Shown in pieces: positions 14,556 through 22,838 of a stretch of 32,850 bases of DNA. Origin of the DNA: JBFGCM01 sp041581135. Lineage in GTDB: Bacteria > Actinomycetota > Acidimicrobiia > Spongiisociales > UBA5794. The notes under the pieces were generated by a model. It was not told the DNA's origin. It worked only from the letters and a program-made list of their open reading frames with translations, and made no database searches. Every line of letters begins with the position of its first letter. The first letter of the stretch is position 1. The stretch is taken from NCBI GenBank assembly GCA_041581135.1, contig JBFGCM010000036.1, positions 1 to 32,850 of the forward strand. Reading direction: 5' to 3'. A program made the position numbers and the translations under genes.

Positions 14556-16682
14556 TCAGTTCGAGGCACAGAAGTCGCCGGTCCAATCGTTCAGGCTCGG
14601 ATGGGTGACGCTTGTCACGCAGAAGGTCAGCGAGACTCGCTTCGCCGTTCCCTGGGTGAGGATCACCGTGGTACCGGTGTCATCGGTGACCGGCCCTGTG
14701 GCGCCGAATTCGGTGAACGTGCCTGTGAAATCGCCGGTAACGGTTGCGTTCGCCACTGGGGCACCGAAGTCGTCGACGACCACGACCGTCGCCTGGCCGT
14801 GCTTGAGCCCCTTGCCGGCATTCACAGTGGTCACCGTCACAGACCCGACCTCGACCGACGTGGGCCCACCACCGCCCGGAAGCGTGGTCGCCGTGGCGAC
14901 GTTGGAGTAACCGGAGCTACCTCCTGCGTTCGCGGCGTAGACCCGGTACCAGTAGGCGGTGTCGGGGATCAGCCCGATGTCTTGGTAGCCGGTTGTGTCG
15001 GGACCCAGTGTTTCGAGCAGACCGAAGTTGATGCCGTCGCCCGACCGCTCGAGGATGAAGCTCGTCTCGTCGTCCGAGTTGTCGCTCCAGTTCAGATCGA
15101 TGACCGAGCTCGACGCTGCGGCCGCGGTGAGATCGCTGGGCGCAGCTGGTGGTGATGGCGGTTCAGAGGACACGGCGTAGTACTCGCTGTAACCCATCCC
15201 GGCCGGGAACACCGGCGGCGGTTCGCCGCCGACCACGTCCATCCACGTCATGGCACCCTCGTCCTCATGAGTGAGGATGTGACAGTGCATGATCGTCCGG
15301 CCCTCGTACGGACTGCTCGTGGCAGCGTTCAGGTCGAATCGCACCGAGCAGTTGCCGGCCATGGTGTCGTAGTACTCGCCGTCCTCGAAGTCGCCGCCGC
15401 AACCCGCCAGCGCCTGGAAGTGGTAGACGTGGAGGTGGAAGGGATGGTTGACCGCCCCCTTGATCGACCACTCCTGAACCGCATCGGCATCCAGCGTGAA
15501 GATCGGCACATCGACTTCGAACTTGGCGCCGTTGACGGTACGAGCCCCCATGCTGATCTTCTCGTGGTTGACGGACGGCACATTGCGAAGATCGCGCAAG
15601 TAGTTCGGTCGCGTTGCTGACCATGTCGATGCCCCGTCGGCGTCGTATGGATGGGCGCCCGGATTGTTCGGGCTTCCGGTCACCTCGATGCTGGCGACGG
15701 TCGTGTTGCCCACTTGGATTGTCGAGTTCGCTGTGCAGCGCACCGCGAGATCGGCGCGCGAAGCGCCCGTCAGGTTCAGGGTGCCGTCGGGCAGGTCTTT
15801 GGGGGCGACGCTGCGCCAGACGCCATCGCGTGCCAGCAGCATCGTCTCACAGCCCGAACCGATCGTGACATCCTTGGCCTTGGCGTCGCTGTCGGCAAGC
15901 AGGACCCGCCAGTGTTGCCAGGTGTCCGGTGGCACGAGGAGGGTGCCGTCGACGGTCCCATTCACAGTCCATCCCGCCGGAAGCGTTCCCGACACCAGCG
16001 CATCGCCTCCGGTCCCGGCTGCATTGGTATCGAGGTACCCGATCAGGATGTGACGTTCCTCCATTGCGGCCACGTTGGCCGGGATCTGGTCCCCACCGTC
16101 GCCGATGATGATGAAGCCGAAGCCTCCGGTCGACACTTGTAGGTAGGTCGAGCCGTGGTGATGCGCGTGATACCAGAAGGTTCCGCCCATGTGGTCGGCA
16201 GGGATGTTGTAGACATAATCGCCGCCGAAGCCACCTTCGAACATGCGGGTGACATCGTCGCCCGGCGACTCACCGGAGATGTGGAGCCCGTGGGTGTGCA
16301 CGTTGGTGATGTTGGGATCCTTGAAGTCGTTGTGCACCGGGCTCGGAGCCTCGTACGGCAGCAGGTTGTGGAAGCGCAGCACGTAGGTGTTGCCCGGTTC
16401 CATGTTGAGAGTTGGGCCGGGAATCGAATAGCAGCCGCCGTGCTGTCGATAGGCCCGGGTGGTGAGGGTCTCACCGTTGATCGTGAATGTCGCTTCGCCG
16501 TACTCCATCACCCCGACGTAGTGATCACCTGCGTCGGTCCAGATAAAGGACTCTGGATCACTGATCTCGTTCGTCGGGTTGCACACTCCCTGATCCTGGC
16601 CGAGTGTCGGCACGGCAACCAGCGCCGGAGAGATGATGATCGCCGCCAGAAGCAAGCCAAGCCTGATGCGCCGTTTCGACAT
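14556..16682 (-). CDS. Secreted multicopper oxidase with C-terminal fibronectin-III and Ig-like domains
   Basis: A 708-residue exported protein. Residues 1-29 are a signal peptide. The three-cupredoxin oxidase carries all four copper motifs: HTHGLH (129-134), WYHAHHHG (170-177), HPFHLH (413-418) and MHCHILTHEDEGAM (465-478), with type 1 Cys C467 and axial Met 478. A Pro-rich linker (~505-515) leads to a fibronectin-III domain (~515-600), then a second beta-rich Ig-like domain (~610-708) ending near two Cys. Such oxidases act on phenols, Cu(I) or other metals outside the cell; the substrate is unknown. GGGAGG five bases before ATG 16682 sets the start. It runs opposite to all surrounding catabolic genes, which suggests a later insertion. 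Confidence 0.92.
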   Translation of the reverse strand: MSKRRIRLGLLLAAIIISPALVAVPTLGQDQGVCNPTNEISDPESFIWTDAGDHYVGVMEYGEATFTINGETLTTRAYRQHGGCYSIPGPTLNMEPGNTYVLRFHNLLPYEAPSPVHNDFKDPNITNVHTHGLHISGESPGDDVTRMFEGGFGGDYVYNIPADHMGGTFWYHAHHHGSTYLQVSTGGFGFIIIGDGGDQIPANVAAMEERHILIGYLDTNAAGTGGDALVSGTLPAGWTVNGTVDGTLLVPPDTWQHWRVLLADSDAKAKDVTIGSGCETMLLARDGVWRSVAPKDLPDGTLNLTGASRADLAVRCTANSTIQVGNTTVASIEVTGSPNNPGAHPYDADGASTWSATRPNYLRDLRNVPSVNHEKISMGARTVNGAKFEVDVPIFTLDADAVQEWSIKGAVNHPFHLHVYHFQALAGCGGDFEDGEYYDTMAGNCSVRFDLNAATSSPYEGRTIMHCHILTHEDEGAMTWMDVVGGEPPPVFPAGMGYSEYYAVSSEPPSPPAAPSDLTAAAASSSVIDLNWSDNSDDETSFILERSGDGINFGLLETLGPDTTGYQDIGLIPDTAYWYRVYAANAGGSSGYSNVATATTLPGGGGPTSVEVGSVTVTTVNAGKGLKHGQATVVVVDDFGAPVANATVTGDFTGTFTEFGATGPVTDDTGTTVILTQGTAKRVSLTFCVTSVTHPSLNDWTGDFCASN

Positions 16683-16836
16683 GTGCACCTCCCTTGCATC
16701 CCAAGAGGCTCGGTTACCAGCCTGGTTTGAGCCCGCCGGAATGCCACGAGAGGAAAGCGAGCAGGGTGCGAGTTGCGCTTCCCCTGTGCGCTCCTCCGCT
16801 TCGTCTATTGCCTATCACCCTCTTTAGCAGAGGCAA

Positions 16837-16853
16837 CCCCTATGACCTAGAGG
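16837..16853. promoter_or_regulatory. Imperfect palindrome, possible operator
   Basis: CCCCTA (16837-16842), a 5-base spacer TGACC, then TAGAGG (16848-16853): two half sites with one mismatch. It lies ~155 bases upstream of the multicopper oxidase start. The C-rich half sites recall operators of copper repressors of the CsoR type, but that comparison is loose and no repressor gene is present nearby. Confidence 0.25.
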
Positions 16854-17054
16854 ACAACGACCCCCGCAGCCTCCATCTCGACGGCCCACCGTGTGCCCCA
16901 CGAGAGGCGAATCATCTCTGCAAGTGGCGACGGGACCACGGAACGCAACTGCATCCACGACGACCGTGCGGACGGAGGGACCGCGACGCGCTCACGACCA
17001 CGAGGTGGAGTGCAGGTCCCTGGCCATCGCACGGCAGGCCGACAGGGCCGCGAC

Positions 17055-17060
17055 TAGCGT
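17055..17060 (+). promoter_or_regulatory. -10 hexamer TAGCGT, leaderless start
   Basis: TAGCGT ends seven bases before ATG 17068 and there is no Shine-Dalgarno sequence, so the aminotransferase-dihydropyrimidinase transcript is probably leaderless. It supports the 17068 start over the longer open frame. Confidence 0.55.
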
Positions 17061-17067
17061 TTTGGAC

Positions 17068-18363
17068 ATGTCCACTCACGCAGACCTCCTCGCCCGTCAT
17101 CGCTCCGTCCTACCGTCCTGGCTGGCCCTCTACTACAAAGATCCCATCGCGCTGGTCGATGGCGACGGTCGACGCGTCCGCGACGCCGAAGGCAACGAGT
17201 ATCTCGATTTCTTCGGCGGCATCCTCACCACCATGTGCGGCTACAAGGTTCCGGAGGTGGTGTCTGCCATCAAGGCGCAGGCCGACAAGATGCTCCACAC
17301 CTCGACCCTGTACCTGATCGAGAACCAGATCCAGCTGGCTGAGAAGATCGCGGGCCTGTCCGGGATTCCGGACGCCAAGGTGTTCTTCACCAACTCGGGT
17401 ACGGAGGCCAATGACGCCGCCCTCATGCTGGCCACCGGGTACCGGATGTCGAACCAGATCCTGGCGCTGCGCAACAGCTATCACGGCCGCTCGTCGTCGA
17501 CGGTGGCGATCACCGGGACCCGCTCCTGGTCGCCTTCCAGCCTCAGCCCCTACGTCGTGACCTACATCCACAACGGATACCGCTACCGGAGCCCGTTCGG
17601 TCATCTGCCCGACGACCAGTTCATCGCCGCCTGCGTCGACGATCTGCGCCAGATGATGGACGTCGCCACTGCAGGCGACGTGGCGTGCATGGTCGCCGAA
17701 CCCATCCAGGGCGTCGGCGGCTTCGTGACGCCACCGGACGGCCTCTTCGCTGGCTTCAAAGAGGTCCTCGACGAGCACGGCATCCTGTTCATCTGCGACG
17801 AGGTACAGACTGGTTGGGGCCGTACCGGCGAGCACTTCTGGGGCTACCAGGCCCACGGCATCACGCCGGACATGCTCACGTTCGCCAAGGGATTGGGCAA
17901 CGGGCTCGCCATCGGGGGAGTGGTGGGTCGAGCCGAGATCATGGATTCGTTCACGTCGAATTCGATCTCCACCTTTGGCGGCAACCCCGTCGCCACCGCC
18001 GGTGCACTCGCCAACCTCGAGTACCTGCTCGAGCACGATCTGCAGACCAACTCACTGAAGGTGGGCCAGCGACTCCGCTCCCAGATCGACGATTTGGGCG
18101 ACGACTACGCCGAGGTAGGCGATGTGCGCGGCAAGGGGCTGATGATCGGCGTCGAACTGGTGCAGCCGGGCTCCAAGGACCCGGCCCCGGAGCTGGCCAG
18201 CGCCATCATGGAGCACGCCAAGGAGAATGGACTGCTACTGGGCAAGGGTGGTCTGTACGGGAACGTCCTCCGTATCGCCCCGCCACTGACGCTCACCGAA
18301 GACGAGGCCGACGAAGGATTCGAGATTCTGCACGCCGCCGTAGACCGCGCCGTCACCGCGTGA
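17068..18363 (+). CDS. Class III PLP aminotransferase (beta-alanine / aminoisobutyrate type)
   Basis: A 431-residue fold-type I aminotransferase of class III. Visible motifs are FFTNSGTEANDAA (residues 107-118) for phosphate binding, SYHGRSSSTVAITG, FICDEVQTGWGRTG with the PLP-contacting Asp, and FAKGLGNG with Schiff-base K274. It resembles AGXT2-like and (R)-3-amino-2-methylpropionate:pyruvate transaminases. Next to dihydropyrimidinase and a ureidopropionase it most likely moves the amino group of beta-alanine (or beta-aminoisobutyrate) to pyruvate or glyoxylate, giving malonate semialdehyde. The dihydropyrimidinase gene begins 28 bases later. The exact amino donor is inferred from context. 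Confidence 0.92.
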   Translation: MSTHADLLARHRSVLPSWLALYYKDPIALVDGDGRRVRDAEGNEYLDFFGGILTTMCGYKVPEVVSAIKAQADKMLHTSTLYLIENQIQLAEKIAGLSGIPDAKVFFTNSGTEANDAALMLATGYRMSNQILALRNSYHGRSSSTVAITGTRSWSPSSLSPYVVTYIHNGYRYRSPFGHLPDDQFIAACVDDLRQMMDVATAGDVACMVAEPIQGVGGFVTPPDGLFAGFKEVLDEHGILFICDEVQTGWGRTGEHFWGYQAHGITPDMLTFAKGLGNGLAIGGVVGRAEIMDSFTSNSISTFGGNPVATAGALANLEYLLEHDLQTNSLKVGQRLRSQIDDLGDDYAEVGDVRGKGLMIGVELVQPGSKDPAPELASAIMEHAKENGLLLGKGGLYGNVLRIAPPLTLTEDEADEGFEILHAAVDRAVTA

Positions 18364-18391
18364 GCGGCACCGCTGAGGAAGGAGACGACAC

Positions 18392-19837
18392 ATGAGGATG
18401 CTCATCAAGAACGGCACGGTGGTCACGGCTACCGACATGTCGCAGGCGGACGTGCTCATCGACGACGGCAAGGTGGTGGCCATCTTCGCCGGTGAAGGCC
18501 AGAGCATCGGCGAGAAGGCCATGGACAAGCTCATCGAGGCCGCTGCCGACAAGGTCATCGACGCCACCGGCAAGTACGTCATGCCCGGCGGTATCGACGT
18601 GCACACCCACATGGAGCTGCCGTTCGGCGGCACCTACGCCGCCGACACCTTCGAAACGGGAAGTCGGGCGGCGGCCTGGGGCGGCACCACCACCATCATC
18701 GACTTTGCCGTTCAGACCAAAGGCGAGTCGGCGATGGAAGGCCTCGAGAGCTGGATGCAGAAGGCCGAGGGCAACTGCGCCATCGACTACGGCTTCCACA
18801 TGATCACCGGCGACATCAACGACCAGACCCTCAAAGAGATGGACATGCTCATGGACGAGGGGGTCACCAGCTTCAAGCTGTTCATGGCGTACCCCGGGGT
18901 CTTCTATTCCGACGACGGTGAGATCCTGCGCGCCATGCAGAAGGCGGCCGAGAACGGCGGGACCATCTGCATGCACGCCGAGAACGGCATCGCCATCGAC
19001 GTGCTCGTCGAGCAGGCCCTGGCACGCGGCGAGACCGATCCGATCTACCACGGCATCGTGCGCAAGTCGATCCTCGAGGGTGAGGCCAGCCACCGTGCCA
19101 TCAAGCTGGCCGAACTGACCGGAGTGCCGCTCTACATCGTGCACATGTCCGCCCACGAGGCGCTCGACGAGGTGATCCAAGCCCGTGACCAGGGCCTCAA
19201 CGTGTTCGCCGAGACCTGCCCCCAGTACCTGTTCCTGTCGCTCGACGATCTCGGAAACGGCTTCGAAGGAGCCAAGTACGTGGCTTCGCCGCCGTTGCGC
19301 GACCGAGCTCAAGGCCACCAGGAACGGCTGTGGACCGGACTCGCCACCAACGATCTGCAGGTGGTCTCGACGGACCACTGTCCGTTCTGCATGGGCGACC
19401 ATCACACGTTCGGCACGCAGAAGCAGCTCGGACGCGGCGACTTCTCCAAGATCCCGAACGGGATGCCCGGGGTGGAACCGCGCATGGGTCTCATCTACGA
19501 GGGAGGTGTGGCCGGCGGCCGGATCAGCGTCAATCGCTTCGTGGAGATCACGGCGACCGCCCCGGCCAAGATGTTCGGTCTCTTCCCCCAGAAGGGGACG
19601 ATCGCGGTGGGTTCCGACGCCGACATCATCGTGTTCGACCCCAACGGGTCGTACACCATCTCGGCGGAGACCCACCACATGGACGTCGACTACTCCTGCT
19701 ACGAGGGCAAGGAGCTCACCGGCAGCATCGATGTGGTCATCAGCAAAGGCCGGGCCATCATCGAGGACGGCGCCTACCACGGTTCGCCGGGTGACGGCGT
19801 CTACCTGAAGCGAGGCACCAACCAGTACCTGATCTAG
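18392..19837 (+). CDS. Dihydropyrimidinase / D-hydantoinase
   Basis: A 481-residue cyclic amidohydrolase. Binuclear zinc ligands are all present with the spacing of D-hydantoinase: H71 and H73 (DVHTHME), carboxylated K162 (SFKLFMAY), H195 (MHAENG), H251 (VHMSAHEA) and D328 (STDHCPF). The C-terminal composite beta-domain carries GTIAVGSDADIIVFDP. It hydrolyses dihydrouracil or dihydrothymine to N-carbamoyl-beta-amino acids in the cytoplasm, the second step of reductive pyrimidine breakdown. Length is normal. AAGGAGA lies ~10 bases before the ATG. It lies between the aminotransferase and the F420-type oxidoreductase in one transcription unit. Confidence 0.95.
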   Translation: MRMLIKNGTVVTATDMSQADVLIDDGKVVAIFAGEGQSIGEKAMDKLIEAAADKVIDATGKYVMPGGIDVHTHMELPFGGTYAADTFETGSRAAAWGGTTTIIDFAVQTKGESAMEGLESWMQKAEGNCAIDYGFHMITGDINDQTLKEMDMLMDEGVTSFKLFMAYPGVFYSDDGEILRAMQKAAENGGTICMHAENGIAIDVLVEQALARGETDPIYHGIVRKSILEGEASHRAIKLAELTGVPLYIVHMSAHEALDEVIQARDQGLNVFAETCPQYLFLSLDDLGNGFEGAKYVASPPLRDRAQGHQERLWTGLATNDLQVVSTDHCPFCMGDHHTFGTQKQLGRGDFSKIPNGMPGVEPRMGLIYEGGVAGGRISVNRFVEITATAPAKMFGLFPQKGTIAVGSDADIIVFDPNGSYTISAETHHMDVDYSCYEGKELTGSIDVVISKGRAIIEDGAYHGSPGDGVYLKRGTNQYLI

Positions 19838-19879
19838 GGTGGCCGGCACGGCCCATGGCGAGAGGTGAAAGGGGGTCCA

Positions 19880-20887
19880 GTGGATTTCGGCGTCGTCCTG
19901 CAAACGGATCCGCCTGCGCAGCACGTAGTCGACTTCGCACGTAAGGCGGAAGACCTCGGCTTCACCTACGGATGGACGTTCGACTCCCACGTGCTGTGGC
20001 AGGAACCTTTCGTCATCTACAGCCAGATGCTTGCCGCCACGGACCACTTGATCGTCGGCCCGATGGTCACCAACCCGGCCACCCGCGACTGGACTGTGCT
20101 GGCCTCGATGTTCGCCACCCTCAACCACATGTTCGGCGGCCGTACCATCTGCGGCATGGGCCGCGGAGACTCCGCCGTCCGGGTCATCGGCAAGAAGCCA
20201 GAGACGTTGGCCACGATGGCGGCAGCGATGCATGCCATTCAGGACCTCGTGGCCGGCAAGGAGATCGACTACCACGGCACACCGGTGCAGATCCCATGGA
20301 TCGAGACCGGCTGGCACCTTCCCATGTGGGGAGCGGGGTACGGGCCAAAGGCCCTCGACACCATCGGGAGGCACGCTGACGGGTTCATCCTGCAGCTCGC
20401 GGACCCCCAGGTGCTGCAGTGGACGAGCACGGCCGTGCGTAGCGCCGCTGCAGACGCCGGCCGCGATCCCGACGACGTCTCCATCTGCGTGGTTGCGCCG
20501 GCCTACGTGGGTGACGACATCGCGCACCAACGGGAGCAGCTCCGCTGGTTTGGGGGCATGGTGGGTAACCACGTCCACGACATGGTCAAGCGGTACGGCG
20601 AGGACGAGTCGAAGGTCCCCAAGGTGCTGGCCGACTACATCAAGGCTCGGGAGGGGTACGACTACTCCCACCACGGCAAGGCCGGCAACCCCTCCACCGA
20701 CTTCGTGCCCGACGAGATCGTGGATCGGTTCTGCGTGCTGGGAACCGCCGCACAGCACATCGCGCAGATACAGGAACTGCGGGAGCTCGGCGTGGATCAG
20801 TTCTCGATATATCTCATGCACGACCAGAAGGAGCAGACGCTCGAGGCCTACGGCCGCGAGGTCATCCCGGCGTTGCGAGGGGAGTGA
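19880..20887 (+). CDS. LLM-class F420-dependent oxidoreductase (TIGR03842-like)
   Basis: A 335-residue TIM-barrel protein of the bacterial luciferase-like family. The start is DFGVVLQTDPPAQHVVDFAR, followed by LGFTYGWTFDSHVLWQEPF, and VGPMVTNPATRDWTVLASMFATL as the cofactor-phosphate region, then GMGRGDSAVRVIG. This pattern is that of the TIGR03842 group, assigned to coenzyme F420 and with no agreed substrate. GTG 19880 has AAAGGGGG just upstream; GTG 19865 would add five residues and overlap that site. It follows dihydropyrimidinase by 42 bases in the same operon, so a role in pyrimidine breakdown is likely, possibly the reductive first step (inference). Confidence 0.88.
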   Translation: MDFGVVLQTDPPAQHVVDFARKAEDLGFTYGWTFDSHVLWQEPFVIYSQMLAATDHLIVGPMVTNPATRDWTVLASMFATLNHMFGGRTICGMGRGDSAVRVIGKKPETLATMAAAMHAIQDLVAGKEIDYHGTPVQIPWIETGWHLPMWGAGYGPKALDTIGRHADGFILQLADPQVLQWTSTAVRSAAADAGRDPDDVSICVVAPAYVGDDIAHQREQLRWFGGMVGNHVHDMVKRYGEDESKVPKVLADYIKAREGYDYSHHGKAGNPSTDFVPDEIVDRFCVLGTAAQHIAQIQELRELGVDQFSIYLMHDQKEQTLEAYGREVIPALRGE

Positions 20888-20918
20888 GGTTCTATCCGGC
20901 GGCGATCGTGACCCCGCG

Positions 20919-21446
20919 ATGAATTGGGAGCCCTACCTGCGACCGGCCGACCCGCGCCCGCCCCCGGGCATCCGACCGGAGGAGCGGGTCGCGGTGAGAG
21001 TGGTGCTGTTGGATCGAGACGACCGAGTGATGCTCCAGCAGATACACGACCCCGGCGATGGTGGCGTCTTCTGGATCACTCCCGGCGGCGCCATCGACGG
21101 AGACGAGGACGACGCGACCGCCTTGCGCCGCGAGCTACGCGAGGAGCTCGGACTCCTCGAACTGGAGCTGGGTCCATGGATCTGGACCCGGGCCCACGTG
21201 TTCCCCTTCGCCAGACGCTGGTACTTCCAACGGGAGCGGTTCTACTTGGCCCGGCATGTCGACCACGAGCCAGCCGAGCCGGTGCTGGAGGATCTCGAAC
21301 TAGGGGTCATTCTCGATCACCGGTGGTGGACCTTGGACGAACTGGCGTCGAGCGGCGTCGACTTCGCTCCCGCTGCGTTGGTCGGAGGCACCCGTCGCAT
21401 CCTGGCCGATGGGCCGCCGGATGAGCCCTACGACATCGGAATATGA
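20919..21446 (+). CDS. NUDIX hydrolase
   Basis: A 175-residue protein with a complete NUDIX box: G57, five residues, E63, seven residues, then R71-E-L-R-E-E-L-G-L79. The flanking strands (RVAVRVVLLDRDDRVMLQQ and FWITPGGAI) are typical. NUDIX enzymes cleave nucleoside diphosphates linked to another group, such as oxidised nucleotides, NADH or ADP-ribose; substrate unknown. It begins 31 bases after the F420 oxidoreductase, so it may be the last gene of that operon. No terminator is obvious after it. ATG 20919 is chosen because the family start matches; the long upstream frame is a shadow of the oxidoreductase gene. Confidence 0.9.
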   Translation: MNWEPYLRPADPRPPPGIRPEERVAVRVVLLDRDDRVMLQQIHDPGDGGVFWITPGGAIDGDEDDATALRRELREELGLLELELGPWIWTRAHVFPFARRWYFQRERFYLARHVDHEPAEPVLEDLELGVILDHRWWTLDELASSGVDFAPAALVGGTRRILADGPPDEPYDIGI

Positions 21447-21770
21447 CGCGTCAGGGGGCCCGGCGCGTGCGGTCATACCGGCGCCGCGGGGCCGACCGTG
21501 CGTGGGGATGTCACTACCTTCGCTCGGAAGGAAATGCGGCCGTCGTCCAGGAAGGTGATGTCGTCGATGCCGAGACCGGAGGGATTGCCATCGGCGCGAC
21601 GACTCGCGTCGTCATCTAGTGGTCGGCGAGTCATTGATCGTCCCTGGTAGCAGCAAACCCCTGGTTTCGGTCTCCGCCTTTCCGTCGGGCTGGCCTCTGC
21701 TGCTGGCGGCGGCTGAGCGTACCAGCGGCGAACCGGCGGCCACCGCTGACCGTCGCGGTCAGATCACGGC
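21447..21770. other. 324-base region between convergent genes
   Basis: This stretch holds the small minus-strand ORF 21473-21634 and otherwise no recognisable gene. A 6-bp hairpin CTGACC/GGTCAG (21746-21751 with 21757-21762, loop GTCGC) lies just after the YbaK-like gene and could help terminate it. No repeats were noticed. Confidence 0.45.
21473..21634 (-). CDS. Small hypothetical ORF (53 aa)
   Basis: A 53-codon frame on the minus strand, starting at ATG 21634 and ending at TGA 21473-21475. The product is acidic in the middle (GIDDITFLDDGRISFRAKV) and ends TSPRTVGPAAPV. An AGGGA lies about eight bases before the ATG. The beta-strand-like central segment looks like real protein, so it may be a short gene or a C-terminal relic of a larger one, with the rest lost. 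I do not recognise a family. It lies between convergent genes, where leftover fragments often persist. Confidence 0.3.
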   Translation of the reverse strand: MTRRPLDDDASRRADGNPSGLGIDDITFLDDGRISFRAKVVTSPRTVGPAAPV

Positions 21771-22250
21771 TCACTCGTACGGGTGGGCCAGCCCTTCGAC
21801 CACCTGGAATCCAGGGATCGACTCCAGGATCTCGGGCGGGGCGTAGATCTTCCAGTTTCGTGACCCGCCGCCCAGGATGATGCGATCGGGTTCCATCACC
21901 GCCGCGTCGACATAGAGCGGCAGCTCGTCCGGAAGCCCAAATGCCGTCACACCGCCGATCTCCATGCCGGTGAGCTCCTTCGTCTCCTCGGCCGAGGCAA
22001 ACGAGACCTTCGACACCCCCATCAGGGACTTGACCATGCGGTTGACGTCGAGCCGTGTCGTGGCGAGGACGACCGATGCCGAGTACTGCTTTTCGCCGCG
22101 CTTCGATGCCACGATGATCGTGTTCGCCGAGATGTCCAGGCCATAGCCGTAGCGCTCGCAGAATGCCGCGGTATCCGCATAGGCGGGGTCGATGTCGACG
22201 CGCTCGTACTCGATGCCGGTGGCATCGAGCGCAGCGATGACGTCCTTCAC
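21771..22250 (-). CDS. YbaK/ProX-type aminoacyl-tRNA deacylase-like protein
   Basis: A 159-residue protein of the YbaK/EbsC family. Visible features are YADTAAFCERYGYGLDISANTIIVASKRG, VVLATTRLDVNR, FASAEETKELTGMEIGGVTAFGLP and ILGGGSRNWKI (given here as separate short segments). Relatives remove wrongly attached amino acids from tRNA; this subgroup has not been characterised in detail, so deacylation is inferred. The start GTG 22250 lies 10 bases after the stop of the HhH-GPD gene, so the two are cotranscribed on the minus strand. A longer frame upstream overlaps the previous gene and is not conserved. Confidence 0.85.
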   Translation of the reverse strand: MKDVIAALDATGIEYERVDIDPAYADTAAFCERYGYGLDISANTIIVASKRGEKQYSASVVLATTRLDVNRMVKSLMGVSKVSFASAEETKELTGMEIGGVTAFGLPDELPLYVDAAVMEPDRIILGGGSRNWKIYAPPEILESIPGFQVVEGLAHPYE

Positions 22251-22260
22251 GATCCGGGGC

Positions 22261-22812
22261 TCACGACTTCTGGCTCGCCTTCCAGGCCGCCTTGCGCTCC
22301 TTGAGCTCGGTGAGGTCACTGCGGGTCTCGATGTCGGCGATCGAGGGCCAGTCGGGCGCCAGCTCCTCCCAACCCTCGGGTTGGACGCCGAGGCGATGCG
22401 CCAACACGCCGATGAACACCCGCGCTTTGTACTCGCCGAAGCCGGGCATGTTGGTGAGGGCCTTCAGCAGCGCTTTGGCGTCATCGGCCTCGGTCCAGAC
22501 GCTGGTCACGTCTCCGGCGAGGGTGTCTGACACGTAGCCGCACAGCGCATGGACTCGCTTCGCCATCGATGCCGGGAAACGGTGGATGGCAGGCTTTTGG
22601 GCGAACACCTCGCTCAAGGCGTCCGGGTCCATCGCGGCGATCTTCCCCGGGTCGAGATGTCCGAGGCGTTGCTGCAGTGCGTACGGCCCGGCGAACGCCT
22701 TCTCCGTGGGTACCTGCTGGTACAGGACCAGGCCGATGACGAGGGCGAGCGGATCGTCGGCTAGCAGCGCGTTGGCGGCCTCGTCGTCAGTGTACGGCAG
22801 CGTCGTGGTCAC
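22261..22812 (-). CDS. HhH-GPD-type base-excision repair-like protein
   Basis: A 183-residue protein matching a short HhH-GPD family (TIGR03252-like) seen in actinobacteria. The N-terminal segment has DDPLALVIGLVLYQQVPTEKA and the helix-hairpin-helix is near ALTNMPGFGEYKARVFIGVL. HhH-GPD proteins are DNA glycosylases, but this family has no proven activity and the usual catalytic Asp/Lys cannot be placed with confidence. GTG 22812 is chosen: GGAGAG lies just upstream and a -10 TAGATT at 22839-22844. It is divergent from the acyltransferase gene. Role in DNA repair: inference. Confidence 0.8.
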   Translation of the reverse strand: MTTTLPYTDDEAANALLADDPLALVIGLVLYQQVPTEKAFAGPYALQQRLGHLDPGKIAAMDPDALSEVFAQKPAIHRFPASMAKRVHALCGYVSDTLAGDVTSVWTEADDAKALLKALTNMPGFGEYKARVFIGVLAHRLGVQPEGWEELAPDWPSIADIETRSDLTELKERKAAWKASQKS

Positions 22813-22838
22813 GTCTCTCTCCGGGTGGGCGAGTCGCC

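Larger units (their letters stand above)
16683..17067. other. 385-base divergent non-coding region with inverted repeats
   Basis: This non-coding region lies between the multicopper oxidase and the aminotransferase. On the oxidase leader side there is a two-part hairpin at 16707-16733 (GGCTC...GAGCC outside, ACCA-GCC-TGGT inside). Further up lie TTGCCT/AGGCAA (16808-16813 with 16831-16836), which overlap CCTCT/AGAGG (16819-16823 with 16829-16833). Next to them is an imperfect palindrome CCCCTA-TGACC-TAGAGG at 16837-16853. The middle (about 16800-16860) looks richer in A+T than the rest of the window. The reading frame of the aminotransferase is open back to 16891, but that extension does not resemble the family. 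I do not match the leader to a known riboswitch. Confidence 0.5.

Noticed and set aside
16683..17067. Known riboswitch (cobalamin or c-di-GMP class) upstream of the oxidase
   Set aside because: Some short words look similar but I cannot align the conserved cores of either class; kept only as an unassigned structured leader.
18353..20821. 822-codon open frame on the minus strand over dihydropyrimidinase and the F420 oxidoreductase
   Set aside because: It is fully antisense to two strong genes, has no family-like motifs and a His/Val/Asp-heavy composition typical of antisense frames in high-G+C DNA.
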